Below, piece after piece: positions 47,794 through 59,125 of a stretch of 64,000 bases of DNA. The notes under the pieces are model-generated. The model saw nothing but the letters and a program-made list of their open reading frames with translations, was not told where the DNA came from and searched no databases. Each line of letters begins with the position of its first letter. Within the stretch, counting starts at the first letter, position 1. The stretch is from Corythoichthys intestinalis (taxonomy: Eukaryota > Chordata > Actinopteri > Syngnathiformes > Syngnathidae). The stretch spans positions 51,879,001-51,943,000 of the forward strand of contig NC_080400.1 in NCBI RefSeq assembly GCF_030265065.1. Reading direction: 5' to 3'. Position numbers and translations under genes: made by a program.

Positions 47794-48304
47794 TGCCTGG
47801 TACACCAGACTCACCGCTGTTCCAGCTATTGAGTCTGGCCACCATTCACGCGGATACAATTTCCAGGGCGGAGCAAGCCACAGCAAACAGACAGCGGAGT
47901 GGACCAATCAGCGACGGGCAGACGTGACGTTAGTAAAATGACGAGGGCAGGACGAGGGACTTGCGCGCGGAAGTAAACATATGAAGAGAGCGGAGTTTAT
48001 TCAATCTGGCTAGCGCGAGACAGACTGTTGTCAATGACTCGTGTCGATGTGTTTTTGATCATTTAAAACTGATTTTACCTTGGAACATATTCTCGGCTCT
48101 CCCGTTCACCATCTGTGTTGTTGTCGAGACGACTTTCGACGCGCAAGAGTGACGTTGTTCGTTAAGAACACGTCACGCAAATAAACGAATCTGATTTGTC
48201 GATTGATTTTGTACCTGCTCGAGAGGCCGTTAATGGGCTGGTTCCCAGATCTTTCTCTCTGTGTTTGAAAAATACAGGGAGAACAGTCTGGCAGAGCCAG
48301 GGAA
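47794..48304. mobile_element. MITE with 10-bp target duplication
   Basis: TATCACACAT flanks both sides (47784-47793 and 48305-48314) and occurs once at the empty site near 8290. The ends are imperfect inverted repeats, TGCCTGGTACACCAGACT and, reverse-complemented, TTCCCTGGCTCTGCCAGACT. A 9- to 10-bp duplication would suit a Mutator-like element. On the minus strand a short exon-like frame (MVNGRAENMFQ) ends at AAG/GTAAAATC near 48080, but nothing else supports a gene. Confidence 0.7.
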
Positions 48305-48394
48305 TATCACACATGCATATCAGACAATTTTGAAATTTGGCCAAAATGGGGGTCGAAGAGCAGAACTTCAAGTAGCCTGAGTGTTTTCCGCCAT

Positions 48395-49985
48395 AAATAA
48401 ATCGATTGCGTCCACACACATCCAAGTGGTCCATTTCATTCAGGAGCATAAAATATCGCGTGAAATATGATATAAACATGCTTTTTGCTGTCATAGGCAC
48501 TTTAGGCCTTTTCTGTTACACACAAAACAATGTTAATAAAGTTATACTTTATTTTAATTATATTGTTATTATTTACTGATACAATTATATAAGTTGATCG
48601 ACATTAGCTTTTTCTCTTTAATATTAAAAGGACAAAACATTATGCAGAGGTGTACTTATAATAATAAAAAAATTATAAACAAATGACACTATTTACAGTG
48701 GTTGCAGAGAGTTGTGGGGTGCGAAACATTTACGTCTTCCGGGGGGAGGACGTAACAGAAAATAATTGAGAAGCACTAGCCTAAGACAAGGTGGAGGAAA
48801 TTATTAACAGTTTACAATGAATGGCAGTACTGGCACACAACCTTCAAGCTTCCGTGGAGGTAAAAAAGAAATTCCAGTAAAAATTCTCTTAAAATAACGG
48901 AAATTTATTTGGAATTATTTAGAGGTAGCTTACATGGTTGCAGGTCTGTCTGTACGTCTAGGATGCTTTTCAATCTTAATTGAGTTTGCACGTTATAGGA
49001 CACATGAAACGTGGAAACTTTTAAATGATTTGTTTTACTTTTTAATTAACAAATACATTTGATAAGGAATGCGACGACTTTTTATATCCACAGTATAATA
49101 ATAAAATGCCAGTACCAAACTTTTTATTTTTTACTCATGTTTGGCCAAAAGACAGATTAGGTACGTATAATCCAACACTTAACACATAAACCTTTGAAAT
49201 CGCTAAATCTGAACAATTTGGAGATTATCCCAAAAAAAAAAAAAAAAATCCCTCAAAGAAAGACAATAAATACATCTAGCTGTTTTTGCCGTAGTTAACT
49301 ATCAAAGAGAGCTGACCCATTTTTTTGTTCATAAGTGTAATGTGAGTGAGTGTTGCCTCAGGTTTTCAATAAATTACTTATGAAACTTGTTTAATAATAG
49401 CAATATAAAACAATTTTTAAAAAATAACTACTGCTTTGCTGCTGTGTGTGAGTCTGGCCTCCGAGGGGCACTGTGGCGCACACATTATTAAAGTCAAGAT
49501 TTCATTATTAATTGAACTAGTTTTTCACATAGGAGGAATATAAAATTTGAAGTAGTGTTGTATCACCTGTCTTTATGGTTTTACTACACGACTAGTTTTT
49601 TTTTTATTTTTTTTTTATTTGAAGGTTAACTCCATAATTTCTACTGCTCGCGAGTTTTATTTCATTAATTTTTTTCTGTATTTATTTATCTTACAGTTAA
49701 TGATCAGTCAAGATCAAAATCAGTTTTCCATTAGGTGTTAAAATGAAGTGGATGTTTTACTTTTAAAAATGTGCTTTTTTTCCCAAGTGTAACCTTTTAG
49801 TTTTCTGTCAATTTCCACATTTAAACGTGTATGAAAAAGACAACATACATACTAGAAATAACAGAACTTGTTTAATAGATTGAACACATGAGCATTGAGA
49901 TTTAAATCAAAATGCCATAGCGGTAAAAAATTTAACTGAACAAACAATTTCAACAATTGTGATATCACTTATCGAACATGAACAA
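48395..49985. other. X-related terminus, spacer and 3' flank of copy F
   Basis: 48395-48505 is the X-related terminus, 48505-48890 the shared spacer and 48890-49985 the shared 3' flank. Non-coding. Confidence 0.55.
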
Positions 49986-50000
49986 ATTAACAACATCAAA

Positions 50001-50406
50001 TTATTTTTCAATTTCAATGTCCTGGAATTGCTCTTTTCGTTTGCAGTAGAGGAATGCGGCAAGGACAACTGTGACAATGAAGAGTGTGGTGATAGTGACA
50101 ACGATTGCAGTGACTGCCGTGGTTGTCAGCAATCGTGGACTGCTCACGTTGTTGGCCACGGGCAGCGAACAGTCCAGGTGAAGGTCACAGTGTTTGGGGC
50201 CTACCATACTTTCCACCGTGCAGCGAGAGCTTCCACACTGCCGCTTGGTGATGTTGACATGCAAGGTGGCTCCTGTGGGGTCGACAATGGCCTGTGTAGG
50301 CAAGACCTTATTTCCGCTGGTCTTGGACCAGATGTAATGCAAAGGTGGGGTGCCTTGCAGAGAGCTGCATTTCAGCGTCATACTGTTGTCTTCTTCGTCC
50401 ACACTG
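50001..50406 (-). pseudogene. CTX/CXADR-like Ig receptor, copy F (5'-truncated)
   Basis: Only 135 codons remain, from DEEDNSMTLKC in the C2 domain through the helix to the tail (QFQDIEIEK). At 50406 the sequence switches within the gene directly to a Tc1 3' end (AAATTGAGCGTTATCTG). One deletion has therefore removed the V domain, leader, 5' exon, promoter, L1 fragment and most of Tc1. It has more substitutions than the other copies (for example GSSRC for GSYRC and MVGP for MVGT), as expected for an older dead copy. Confidence 0.85.
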
Positions 50407-50472
50407 TGGACCAAATTGAGCGTTATCTGAAAGAATTGCAGGGGTGCCAATACTTTTGGCCAGCACTGTATA
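50407..50472 (+). mobile_element. Tc1-like 3' terminus remnant
   Basis: About 65 bp ending GGGGTGCCAATACTTTTGGC and CAGCACTGTATA, joined directly to the truncated copy F. Confidence 0.8.
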
Positions 50473-51136
50473 TAGCAATGGCTGTATTGTGAGATGGTGA
50501 CCCGGCTGACGTCACATTCGCATTCTTCCTCAATCCAGGAAGTCACTCGTTTTCATGGCGCGGGATTCCAAAAATGGAATAAACAAATCAATCGCATCCA
50601 CACACATCCAAGTGGTCCATTTCATTCAGGAGCATAAAATACAGCGTGAAATATGATATAAACATGCTTTTTGCTGTCATAGGCACTTTAGGCCTTTTCT
50701 GTTACATACAAAACAATGTTATTTAAGTTATACTTTATTTATTTTAATTATATTATTATTATTTAATGATACGATTATATAAGTTTATCGATATTACCTT
50801 TTTCTCTTTAACATTAAAAGGAAAAAACATTAAACAGAGGTGTACTTATAATAATAAAAAAATTATGAACAAATGATACTATTTACAGTTGTTGCAGAGA
50901 GTTGGGAGGGCGCGAAACATTTACGTCTTCCTGGGGGAGGGCATAACAGAAAATAATGGAGAAGCACTGGCCTAAGACAAGATGGAGGAAATTATGAACA
51001 GTTTACATTGAATGGCAGTACTAGCACACAATCTTCATGCTTCCACAGAGGTAAAAGAAATTCCAGTAAAAATTCTCTTAAAATAACGGAAATTTATTTG
51101 GAATTATTCAGAGGCAGCTTACAGGTATATGGTTGC
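50473..51136. other. X-related block, spacer and start of the 3' flank of copy G
   Basis: Shared unit sequence up to the LTR element. The last five bases, GTTGC (51132-51136), are the left target duplication. The flank continues at 56506. Confidence 0.6.
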
Positions 51137-51643
51137 TGTTAGGTCCTCTTCCCCCTCCTTCTGAGACATGCCCACCTCCAGCAGGTGTGCATGTTTTTAG
51201 CTGATTGCAGGTCAGACGAGTGGAGCGGCCACAGCTGAGAGCAATGAACATCAGCCAGCTTTAAAAGCCCAGCAGACGCTCCACCTCGTCGCCCGATCAA
51301 CTCGTCTGGTTTCGCCGTCAGTTGTTTCTCGCACTCTTATATGATATTACTGATTCCCGGCTCACGACTACTTTGCTCTCGCCCCAGGTCCTGTCCCCTA
51401 CGCGCTCCTTGTCGGATTCTACGCCTGCCTCCTCCCGAGCTTCCACGCCTGCCTCCTTCCGAGCTTCCACGCCTGCCTCCTTCCGAGCTTCCACGCCTGC
51501 CTCCTTCCAAGCTCCCACGTCAGCTCCCCTGCTCCGCTCCCAGCAATCTACACCCGAGACAGCCTTTTGATCATCAATAAAAGATTACTCATTTGATCAC
51601 TGTGTGTCCACTCTGGGATCCCCTCTTGCTCCCGCACCTAACA
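51137..51643 (+). repeat. 5' LTR of the Sushi-type element
   Basis: Starts TGTTAGGTCC and ends GCACCTAACA (TG...CA). Contains a TTTAAAA box-like motif near 51261, an AATAAA near 51577 and four 24-bp tandem units. Confidence 0.95.
51420..51515. repeat. Four tandem 24-bp units in the LTR
   Basis: The unit is about ACGCCTGCCTCCTTCCGAGC plus TTCC, repeated four times with slight variation. The 3' LTR has the same array near 56277-56372. Confidence 0.85.
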
Positions 51644-51659
51644 GTTTGATCGGGCCACC

Positions 51660-52655
51660 ATGGATCCCACGGACAATACAGCCAGCTCGCCCACGTCACT
51701 CCTGGAACAGCACCGAGCAATCGAATGCCTCTTCAGTAAGGTAACAGACATTTCCGAGTCACTTCAAGCCATCCAGGCACAACTCACGTCACTACCACAT
51801 GCGCGCACAGCCCCGTCTCCCCTCCGCCACACGACCGCCTCGCCGAGTCACGTCACCGCAACTACCCTGGCGTCAACGGCTGCGGGTCGGGAACCCCACG
51901 TTCCCGCTCCGGCTCCTTACGACGGCAACCTGGGTACATGTCGTGCTTTTTTGGTTCAGTGTAGCCTCGTCTTCGAACAGCAGCCGTCAATGTACCAGGG
52001 GAATCGCGCAAAGATTGCGTACCTGATCGGCTGTCTTCGCGGAGCGGCTTTGGATTGGGCTTCCTCTGTATGGGAGCAGGGGTCTGCGGTGTGCAGATCG
52101 TACGCCCAATTCACCGATGAAATGCGAAAAATCTTCGACCATCCTATCCGTGGTAAAGAGGCTGCCAAGCGGCTAATGTCCGTTCACCAGGGGTCTCGGA
52201 GCGTCGCCGAATTTTCGGTAGAATTCCGCACGTTGGCAGCTGAGAGCCGTTTTAACGACGCGGCGCTTCAGGAGATCTTCACCCGCGCCTTAAATGAGTC
52301 CCTCAAAGATGAATTGGCCACGCGGGATGAGCCTGGATCTTTGGATGGCCTTATTAATCTATCGATCCAAATTGACAATCGATTGCGGGAGCGAAGACGA
52401 CAACGCCGGGAACCGCCGACCCCCCCAGGCACGCGCCTAGCTGTCCTTCCACGCCCGCCTCCGCTTCCAGTACAGGCCACTGACGCTGCTCATGTTACAT
52501 CGCCCCCTGCTGACAAACCGGAACCCATGCAGCTAGGTCGTGCCAGGCTATCCCAAGAGGAACGCACACGCAGGTACAGCGCTCAGTTATGTATTTACTG
52601 CGGTCAAGGGGGGCACTTTATTCGCAGCTGCCCGGTGCGTCCGGGAAACTGCTAG
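51660..52655 (+). CDS. gag: Gag part of the Sushi-type element
   Basis: A 331-codon frame starting 16 bases after the LTR. It has a coiled N-terminal part, a capsid-like central domain ([10 protein letters not shown], then [15 protein letters not shown]) as in the Sushi/PEG10/RTL Gag family, and a C-terminal [14 protein letters not shown] zinc knuckle. Gag packages the element RNA in virus-like particles. It overlaps the Pol frame by about 65 bases. Confidence 0.9.
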   Translation: MDPTDNTASSPTSLLEQHRAIECLFSKVTDISESLQAIQAQLTSLPHARTAPSPLRHTTASPSHVTATTLASTAAGREPHVPAPAPYDGNLGTCRAFLVQCSLVFEQQPSMYQGNRAKIAYLIGCLRGAALDWASSVWEQGSAVCRSYAQFTDEMRKIFDHPIRGKEAAKRLMSVHQGSRSVAEFSVEFRTLAAESRFNDAALQEIFTRALNESLKDELATRDEPGSLDGLINLSIQIDNRLRERRRQRREPPTPPGTRLAVLPRPPPLPVQATDAAHVTSPPADKPEPMQLGRARLSQEERTRRYSAQLCIYCGQGGHFIRSCPVRPGNC

Positions 52656-55600
52656 GCTCACCATTAGAGGAGGGACTACTGGTGAGCCACATGTCCCACA
52701 GTTCCTCACGCCGGCTCCAACTCCCAGCCACACTCTCCTGGAGAGGCCAATCTCGCACGGTCACCGCCCTGGTAGATTGTGGTTCCGACGAGAATTTCCT
52801 AGACCAAAGCCTGGTGAGCCAGTTGGGGCTGAGCACGCACCCGCTTCCTGCCCCTTTAATGACTACGGCGCTGGATGGACAGCCCCTGTTTAACGTGACC
52901 CGACAGACAGATGCAATTGATGTACTCATATCTGGCAACCACCGAGAGGTGAGCTCTTTTTTTGTTTTCCGTAGTCCGCGCACACCGTTGGTCCTTGGCC
53001 TTCCTTGGCTAAAAACTCATAACCCCGCCATAGACTGGACCCACCCTAAATTAACTGCATGGAGCGACTATTGTCATTCACACTGTCTTAAATCTGCCCT
53101 AGTGCCTACCCGTTCGGTCCAGGAACCTGCGCAACCTGACCTCTCTGCGGTGCCGGAATCCTACCATGACCTTGGACTGGTTTTTAGTAAGGACCATGCG
53201 GTGTCACTCCCTCCTCACCGTCCGTACGACTGTGCCATCACTCTCCTTCCTGGTGCGACCCTCCCCAAGGGACGACTTTACAACATCTCGCTACCAGAGA
53301 GGGAGGCAATGAAGTCGTATATCACGGAGTCCCTGGCCACAGGTATTATTCGTCCTTCCTCCTCCCCAGTCGGTGCAGGGTTCTTTTTTGTGAATAAAAA
53401 AGATGGCGGTCTCAGACCCACCATCGACTACCGGGGCCTGAACGATATCACAATTAAAAACAAATACCCTCTTCCTCTTATTGATTCCACTTTCACTCCC
53501 CTCCACGGGGCTACCATCTTTACGAAGCTTGACCTACGTAACGCCTACCACCTTGTCCGTATTAAGGAAGGCGACGAGTGGAAGACTGCCTTTAACACAC
53601 CCATGGGCCATTATGAATATCTAGTTATGCCCTTCGGGCTCACTAATGCCCCTGCGGTCTTCCAAAACTTGGTTAACGACGTCCTAAGCGATATGATTAA
53701 CAGGTTTGTCGTAGTATATTTGGACGACATTTTGGTGTTCTCTGACACTCCATCAGAACATAAGAGCCATGTCCGTCAAGTACTCCAGAGGCTTCTAGAG
53801 AATCGGCTGTACGTAAAAGCTGAGAAATGTGAGTTCGACGTTCCAGAGACAGCTTTTCTCGGTTACATTGTAGGAAAAGGGGAGCTACGTATGGACCCAG
53901 CAAAAGTAGCTGCGGTTCTGGACTGGCCTCGCCCCGCCAACAGGAAGCAATTACAACGCTTTCTCGGGTTTGCCAATTTTTATCGCAGGTTCATTCGCAA
54001 TTACAGCCGGATAGCAGCACCCCTTACGGCTCTCACCTCCGTTATCAAACCCTTTCTCTGGTCCGACGCCGCGGACGCCGCCTTCAGCAACCTTAAGAGC
54101 CGTTTCACCTCCGCCCCGGTGCTGGTCCACCCCAGCCCATCATTACAGTTCATCGTGGAAGTTGACGCATCTGAAACTGGAGTGGGCGCCGTGCTCTCCC
54201 AGCGCCAGCCAGCCGACGGCAAGGTCCACCCGTGTGCCTTTTTTTCCCGCAGGCTATCACCCACGGAACGAAATTACAGCATCGGGGACAGAGAACTCCT
54301 TGCGGTCAAACTAGCTCTGGAAGAATGGCGCCACCATCTGGAAGGCACCCCACAGCCCTTTGTCGTGCTCACCGACCATAAGAATTTGGAGTACCTCAAG
54401 TCTGCTCGAACATTAAATCCTCGACAAGCCAGGTGGGCAATGTTCTTCTGCCGCTTCAACTTCACCCTGTCCTTCATTCCAGGTTCCAAAAACATCAAGC
54501 CGGATGCCTTGTCGCGCCAATTTCAGACTGTCGAACCTAAGGAGGAACCCGCCCCGATTCTCCCACAAACCCGCTTCCTTGCCTCCGTGGAGTGGGAGAT
54601 CGAGCGCAAAATAAAGGACGCCCAGGGTGAGAACCCAGACCCTCGAGACGGTCCCCAGTCTAACCTGTTTGTACCCCAGGAGCTCCGTTCACAGGTGTTG
54701 GAGTGGGCTCACTCATCCCGACTCTTTTGTCACCCCGGCATCCGGAGAACGCTGGCTGTCCTGCGCCAGCGATTCTGGTGGCCCACTATGCAAGATGACA
54801 CACGATCCTACGTCCAGGCTTGTACAGTATGTGCCCGCAGCAAAACGTCCACCAAGCCCAGCTGTGGACTCCTTCGGCCGCTCCCCATCCCAAGCAGACC
54901 CTGGTCCCACATAGCCCTGGACTTCATCACCGGTCTGCCCCCTTCCAAAGGAAACACCGTGATCCTCACTATAGTGGACAGATTCTCCAAGGCCGCCCAT
55001 TTCATCCCCCTTCGCAAACTCCCGTCAGCCACCGAAACTACAACCCTCCTCACTAACCATGTTTTCCGTTTGCATGGCATCCCGTCAGACATAGTCTCCG
55101 ACAGGGGACCCCAGTTCACTTCTCAGGTCTGGAGGGCTTTCTGTGAGACCCTGGGCGTTGGAGTAAGCCTCTCCTCGGGTTACCACCCACAGACAAATGG
55201 CCAGTGTGAGCGTGCAAACCAACAGCTTGAAGCGGCCCTCCGTTGCACCACTCAAGCTCACCCCAACACCTGGAGCGATCAACTGCCCTGGATTGAGTAT
55301 GCTCACAACACCCTGCCAAATGCCTCGTCAGGTATGTCCCCTTTCCTGTGTTCCTTGGGTTATCAACCCCCGTTGTTCCCCTCCCAGGAAAGTGAGATCG
55401 CCGTCCCATCTGTTCAAGGCCACGTCGACCGTTGCGCCAGAGTCTGGGAACAGGCACGCGCCGCACTCCTCCACGCTGCTGAGAGGTCCCGTACCCAGGC
55501 CGATCGTCACCGCTCGCCTGCACCTGTTTACACTGTCGGCCAAAAGGTATGGCTCTCGTCCAAGTCCTTGCCCTTGAAGACGGAGTCCGTGAAGCTCTCA

Positions 55601-55999
55601 CCCCGGTTCGTTGGGCCCTTCGAGATCACCAAGGTGGTAAACCCCAACGCGGTGCGTCTCCGGCTCCCTGCACATTACCGGGTCCACCCCACATTCCATG
55701 TCTCCCTCGTGAAACCGGTTTCCACTAGTCCCTTGGCCCCCCCTGTTCCGCCCCCTCCACCGCCTCTGTCGGTCGACGGGCATCCGGCCTACCGGGTGGA
55801 GCGGCTTCTGGATGTCCGCCGCCGTGGCCGTGGGCTCCAGTACCTAGTTGACTGGGAGGGCTATGGCCCGGAGGAGCGGTCCTGGATCCCTGCCCGGTGG
55901 GTGCTGTCGCGGGCGCTCATCCGGGACTTCCACCGTGCCCATCCTGGGCGTCTCCGTCGGGCGCCTGGTGTCGCCCGTAGGGGGGGGGGGTCCTGTTAG
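52589..55999 (+). CDS. pol: Pol part of the Sushi-type element
   Basis: A 1136-codon frame in the minus-one phase relative to Gag. Domains in order are an aspartic protease (VDCGSDENF), reverse transcriptase ([11 protein letters not shown] near 53.72 kb), RNase H ([14 protein letters not shown]), a zinc-binding integrase N-terminus, the integrase core (LDFITGLP and SDRGPQFTS) and a C-terminal chromodomain ([17 protein letters not shown] near 55.85 kb). The chromodomain probably guides integration to chosen chromatin. The frame may not use its own start codon, since the family expresses Pol by frameshifting. Confidence 0.9.
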   Translation: MYLLRSRGALYSQLPGASGKLLGSPLEEGLLVSHMSHSSSRRLQLPATLSWRGQSRTVTALVDCGSDENFLDQSLVSQLGLSTHPLPAPLMTTALDGQPLFNVTRQTDAIDVLISGNHREVSSFFVFRSPRTPLVLGLPWLKTHNPAIDWTHPKLTAWSDYCHSHCLKSALVPTRSVQEPAQPDLSAVPESYHDLGLVFSKDHAVSLPPHRPYDCAITLLPGATLPKGRLYNISLPEREAMKSYITESLATGIIRPSSSPVGAGFFFVNKKDGGLRPTIDYRGLNDITIKNKYPLPLIDSTFTPLHGATIFTKLDLRNAYHLVRIKEGDEWKTAFNTPMGHYEYLVMPFGLTNAPAVFQNLVNDVLSDMINRFVVVYLDDILVFSDTPSEHKSHVRQVLQRLLENRLYVKAEKCEFDVPETAFLGYIVGKGELRMDPAKVAAVLDWPRPANRKQLQRFLGFANFYRRFIRNYSRIAAPLTALTSVIKPFLWSDAADAAFSNLKSRFTSAPVLVHPSPSLQFIVEVDASETGVGAVLSQRQPADGKVHPCAFFSRRLSPTERNYSIGDRELLAVKLALEEWRHHLEGTPQPFVVLTDHKNLEYLKSARTLNPRQARWAMFFCRFNFTLSFIPGSKNIKPDALSRQFQTVEPKEEPAPILPQTRFLASVEWEIERKIKDAQGENPDPRDGPQSNLFVPQELRSQVLEWAHSSRLFCHPGIRRTLAVLRQRFWWPTMQDDTRSYVQACTVCARSKTSTKPSCGLLRPLPIPSRPWSHIALDFITGLPPSKGNTVILTIVDRFSKAAHFIPLRKLPSATETTTLLTNHVFRLHGIPSDIVSDRGPQFTSQVWRAFCETLGVGVSLSSGYHPQTNGQCERANQQLEAALRCTTQAHPNTWSDQLPWIEYAHNTLPNASSGMSPFLCSLGYQPPLFPSQESEIAVPSVQGHVDRCARVWEQARAALLHAAERSRTQADRHRSPAPVYTVGQKVWLSSKSLPLKTESVKLSPRFVGPFEITKVVNPNAVRLRLPAHYRVHPTFHVSLVKPVSTSPLAPPVPPPPPPLSVDGHPAYRVERLLDVRRRGRGLQYLVDWEGYGPEERSWIPARWVLSRALIRDFHRAHPGRLRRAPGVARRGGGSC

Positions 56000-56500
56000 G
56001 TCCTCTTCCCCCTCCTTCTGAGACATGCCCACCTCCAGCAGGTGTGCATGTTTTTAGCTGATTGCAGGTCAGACGAGTGGAGCGGCCACAGCTGAGAGCA
56101 ATGAACATCAGCCAGCTTTAAAAGCCCAGCAGACGCTCCACCTCGTCGCCCGATCAACTCGTCTGGTTTCGCCGTCAGTTGTTTCTCGCACTCTTATATG
56201 ATATTACTGATTCCCGGCTCACGACTACTTTGCTCTCGCCCCAGGTCCTGTCCCCTGCGCGCTCCTTGTCGGATTCTACGCCTGCCTCCTTCCGAGCTTC
56301 CACGCCTGCCTCCTTCCGAGCTTCCACGCCTGCCTCCTTCCGAGCTCCCACGCCTGCCTCCTTCCGAGCTCCCACGTCAGCTCCCCTGCTCCGCTCCCAG
56401 CAATCTACACCCGAGACAGCCTTTTGATCATCAATAAAAGATTACTCATTTGATCACTGTGTGTCCACTCTGGGATCCCCTCTTGCTCCCGCACCTAACA
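55994..56500 (+). repeat. 3' LTR of the Sushi-type element
   Basis: 507 bp, the same ends as the 5' LTR and about 99% identical to it. Confidence 0.95.
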
Positions 56501-56505
56501 GTTGC

Positions 56506-57490
56506 AGGTCTGTCTGTACGTCTAGGATGCTTTTTATTCTTAATTGAGTTTGCAGGTTATAGGACACATTAAACGTGGAAACTTTTAAATAATTTTACTT
56601 TTTACTTAACAAATACATTTGATCGGGAATGCGACAACTTTTTATATCCACGGTATAATAATAAAATGCCAAACTTTTTATTTCTTATTCATGTTCGGTC
56701 AAAAGACAGTTTATGTATAATCCAACACTTAACACATAAACCTTTCAAATCGCTAAATCTGAACAATTTGGAGATATAGAAAAAAAAAAAAAAGGCCCCC
56801 AAAAAAAGATAATAAATACATCTAGCTGTTTTTTCAAAGATAGCCCACCCAGTTTTTTTGCTCATCAGTGTCATGTAAGTGAGTGTTGCCTGAGGCTTTC
56901 AATGAATTACTTATGAAACTAATGTTTAATTATAACAATATAAAACAATTAAAAAATAACTACTGATTTACTGCTGTGTGGGAGTATGGCCTCTTAGGGG
57001 CAGTGTAGCGCACATATGATTAAAGTCAAGATTTGATTGTATTAATTTAACTAATTTTTCTAATATTACAAGGAATATAAGCTTGAAGTAGTGTGGTATC
57101 ACCTGTCTTTATAGTTTACTACAGCGTTTGTAAATATTCTTTATTTGAAGGTGGACCCCTCCATAATTTCTACTGCTACCGAGTTTTTTTTTTTTTTAAC
57201 GTATTTATTTATTTTACCTTAACTCATGATCAGTCCAGATCAGTTTTCCATTAGCTATTAAAACTACTTACTTTACAAAATGTGCTTTTCTTTCCCCCCG
57301 GGGTAAACTTTCAGTTTTCTGTCAATTTCTGCATTTATACATGTATGAAAAAACCACAACCGACATACTAGAAATAACATAGAACTTTTTTTTTAGATTC
57401 AAAAGTGAGATTAAAGTGAGATAAAAATCAAAATGCCATTGCGGTAAAAGATATAACAAACAATGTCAACAATTTTTTATCAAACATTAA
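56506..57490. other. 3' flank of copy G (continued)
   Basis: Shared unit sequence resuming after the LTR element with AGGTCTGTCTGTACGTC. Non-coding. Confidence 0.6.
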
Positions 57491-57508
57491 CAAATGAACA
57501 ACATCAAA

Positions 57509-58363
57509 TTATTTTTCCATTTCAATGTCCTGGTGTTGCTCTTTTCGTTTGCGGTAGAGGAATACGGCAAGGACAACTGTGACAATGAAGAGTGTGGTGA
57601 TAGTGACAACCACTGCAGCGACTGCAGTGGTTGTCAGCAATCGTGGACTGCTCACATTGTTGTCCTGGGGCAGCGAACAGTCCAGGTGAAGGTCACAGTG
57701 TTTGGTGCCCACCATACTTTCCACCGTGCAGCGATAGCTTCCACACTCCCGCTCGGTGATGTTGAAATGCAAGGTGGCTCCTGTGGGGTCCACAGTGGCC
57801 TGAGGAGGCAAGACCTTATTTCCACTGGTCTTGGACCAGATGTAATGCAAAGGTGGGGTGCCTTGCAGAGAGCTGCATTTCAGCGTCATACTGTTGTCTT
57901 CTTCGTCCACACTGCACAGAGGCTGACTGGGTGCCTCCATGACTGTCAGGTCTAAGATCTTCTTGTCCAGTTCTGGTAACTTCTTCACCAGACACCGGTA
58001 CATCTCCGTGTCTGACGGACGTACATCTTTGATGTTGATAGACGCGTCTCCATTTTGGGGATCGGCTGATGTGAATTGGACCCTCCCCTCCATTGGTTTG
58101 TACAAATCGGAATACAAGCGGCCGCCTGTAAACCAAATAATGGGTTGCTCCTCTCGGTCTGCAGACACGATACTCCACGAGACCTCCGTGTACTGCTTAG
58201 AGTCCAGGGTGTGACTGTACGCACAAGGTAGCTGGACACTTGACCCCCTGGCGACGTAGTAGTGTTTCCTTTCCTTCTGGATTTCCAGAGGGCATGTTGG
58301 ACAAATGTTGAAAAACACTCCCAGGAGGACAGAAGGCCAAAGGAGGTGCCACATCATCATCAT
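57509..58363 (-). CDS. CTX/CXADR-like two-Ig-domain membrane protein, copy G (intact)
   Basis: This is the second intact copy, 284 residues, with the same plan as copy E: leader (MMMMWHLLWPSVLLGVFF), V domain with PCAYSHT, SWSI and MYRC core positions, C2 domain with the extra CTX-type cysteine pair (QPLC and KHC), one helix and a 15-residue tail ending QHQDIEMEK. It differs from copy E mainly in the leader and V domain (KERKHYYV, TLDSKQYTEVSWSIVS, RVQFTS, INIKDV) and is nearly identical in C2, helix and tail. I chose the ATG at 58363 because a splice acceptor (TTTCAG, exon from 58371) lies just upstream; the frame extends further only through intron sequence. The long CXADR-type cytoplasmic tail is absent. 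Confidence 0.85.
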   Translation of the reverse strand: MMMMWHLLWPSVLLGVFFNICPTCPLEIQKERKHYYVARGSSVQLPCAYSHTLDSKQYTEVSWSIVSADREEQPIIWFTGGRLYSDLYKPMEGRVQFTSADPQNGDASINIKDVRPSDTEMYRCLVKKLPELDKKILDLTVMEAPSQPLCSVDEEDNSMTLKCSSLQGTPPLHYIWSKTSGNKVLPPQATVDPTGATLHFNITERECGSYRCTVESMVGTKHCDLHLDCSLPQDNNVSSPRLLTTTAVAAVVVTITTLFIVTVVLAVFLYRKRKEQHQDIEMEK

Positions 58364-58867
58364 GTATACACCTGAAAGTAAAAAACAAAAACATAATGGA
58401 ATCAGTGACATGTATGGTTTTTTTTTTTTTCAACTAACACTATAAAGCATAGACTTGAACAGAAATTACTTTTTCATTACAAGTGTTACCAAAAAAAAAA
58501 ACAATGGAAAACAGAAGATCACTGACATCAGTTACATGTATTTTGCCTCGTTACAAGTTTAAATGTTTTCAATCAGTCATGTTTACACTTTAAATAAAAA
58601 TATACAATTGAGGACAGCAATTTTTTTTTTTTCAAGTGTAAAAAAAGAATGGAAAACACATAAACACTGCCATCAATAACATGTTTTCTGCATGATTACA
58701 AGTGTAAAAGTTATTAGTCAGCAATGCTTAGACTATCAAATGAAACAAAAAGATAACGGAACAATGCACTATTTAGCTCATGTGGAAACATATGTGTGGA
58801 TCAATACACAACACCACAATTCTAATCTTTCACAAAAAAAAAAAAAAAAAAAGGTTGGATTTCTTAC

Positions 58868-59021
58868 CTGCTTATCTTTAGGAAGGAAGATGCACACCAA
58901 CGACAGCAACACTTGTCTGCTTTTTAGGCATTTGGTGTAAAAATTCATAACGAAAAAATAACTTATATAGGAACGAGAAGATCAAAGCATCACAGATCTC
59001 AAAGGGCTCCTCGTGATGTCA
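58868..59021 (-). promoter_or_regulatory. 5' non-coding exon and CRE-like site of copy G
   Basis: The exon ends at 58868 with a consensus donor GCAG/GTAAGA. The intron runs 58372-58867 (about 496 bp). The CRE-like site here is TGATGTCA (59014-59021), one base off the palindrome of the other copies. Confidence 0.65.
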
Positions 59022-59125
59022 CTCTTTGTTGACACGCCTCCACCGCCATGTTAGACGACTTGGGTACCGCTACTTCCGCTTTATTTCCGCACTTTTGCTT
59101 GCGACTTCCTTTTTACACGTTCACC
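59022..59125 (-). promoter_or_regulatory. Upstream promoter of copy G, right end of the array
   Basis: Conserved promoter block (ACACGCCTCCACCGCCATG, ACTTCCGCTTTATTTCCGC, TTTTACACGT). Similarity to the other units stops at about 59122, so this is the right border of the duplicated array. Confidence 0.5.

Larger units (their letters stand above)
43986..48386. mobile_element. Putative TIR element Y, second copy, with two later insertions
   Basis: GGCGGAAAACAC at about 43986 and GTGTTTTCCGCC at about 48379 mark the ends, as at 5665-8382. It lacks the X element of copy 1; the empty TTAA site is near 44325-44335. It carries instead the modular repeat at 44449-47352 and the MITE at 47794-48304. 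No coding frame is supported. Confidence 0.5.
51137..56500 (+). mobile_element. Sushi-type Ty3/Gypsy (chromovirus) LTR element, whole-looking, young
   Basis: It is bounded by two 507-bp LTRs and an exact 5-bp target duplication GTTGC (51132-51136 and 56501-56505). A G-rich polypurine tract precedes the 3' LTR. The LTRs differ at about 4 of 507 positions (roughly 0.8%), so insertion was recent. Internal parts are a Gag frame and an overlapping Pol frame in the minus-one phase, the arrangement that Sushi-type elements and the domesticated PEG10 are known to read by frameshifting. The C-terminal chromodomain places it among chromoviruses. It looks whole. It inserted into the 3' flank of Ig copy G, whose other units show the empty site. 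Confidence 0.95.

Noticed and set aside
51318-51570. Repetitive proline-rich or alanine/glutamate-rich frames in the LTRs (for example KEAGVEARKEAGVEA)
   Set aside because: They arise from the 24-bp tandem units in the LTR, lie in both LTRs and read in several frames. No gene.
57494-57955. Plus-strand open frame of about 153 codons, with a signal-like start (MNNIKLFFHFNVLVLLFSF), repeated opposite the Ig genes at 22627, 26606, 37807 and 57494
   Set aside because: It is the exact antisense of the C2-helix-tail region and is kept only because the copies are recent duplicates. Its hydrophobic start is the complement of the tail and 3' UTR region. There is no independent promoter or homology.
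57816-58178. Second minus-strand frames over the V domain (for example SGNPEGNEPLLRRQGVKCP)
   Set aside because: Shadow frames of the Ig gene; they lack leader, helix and domain logic.
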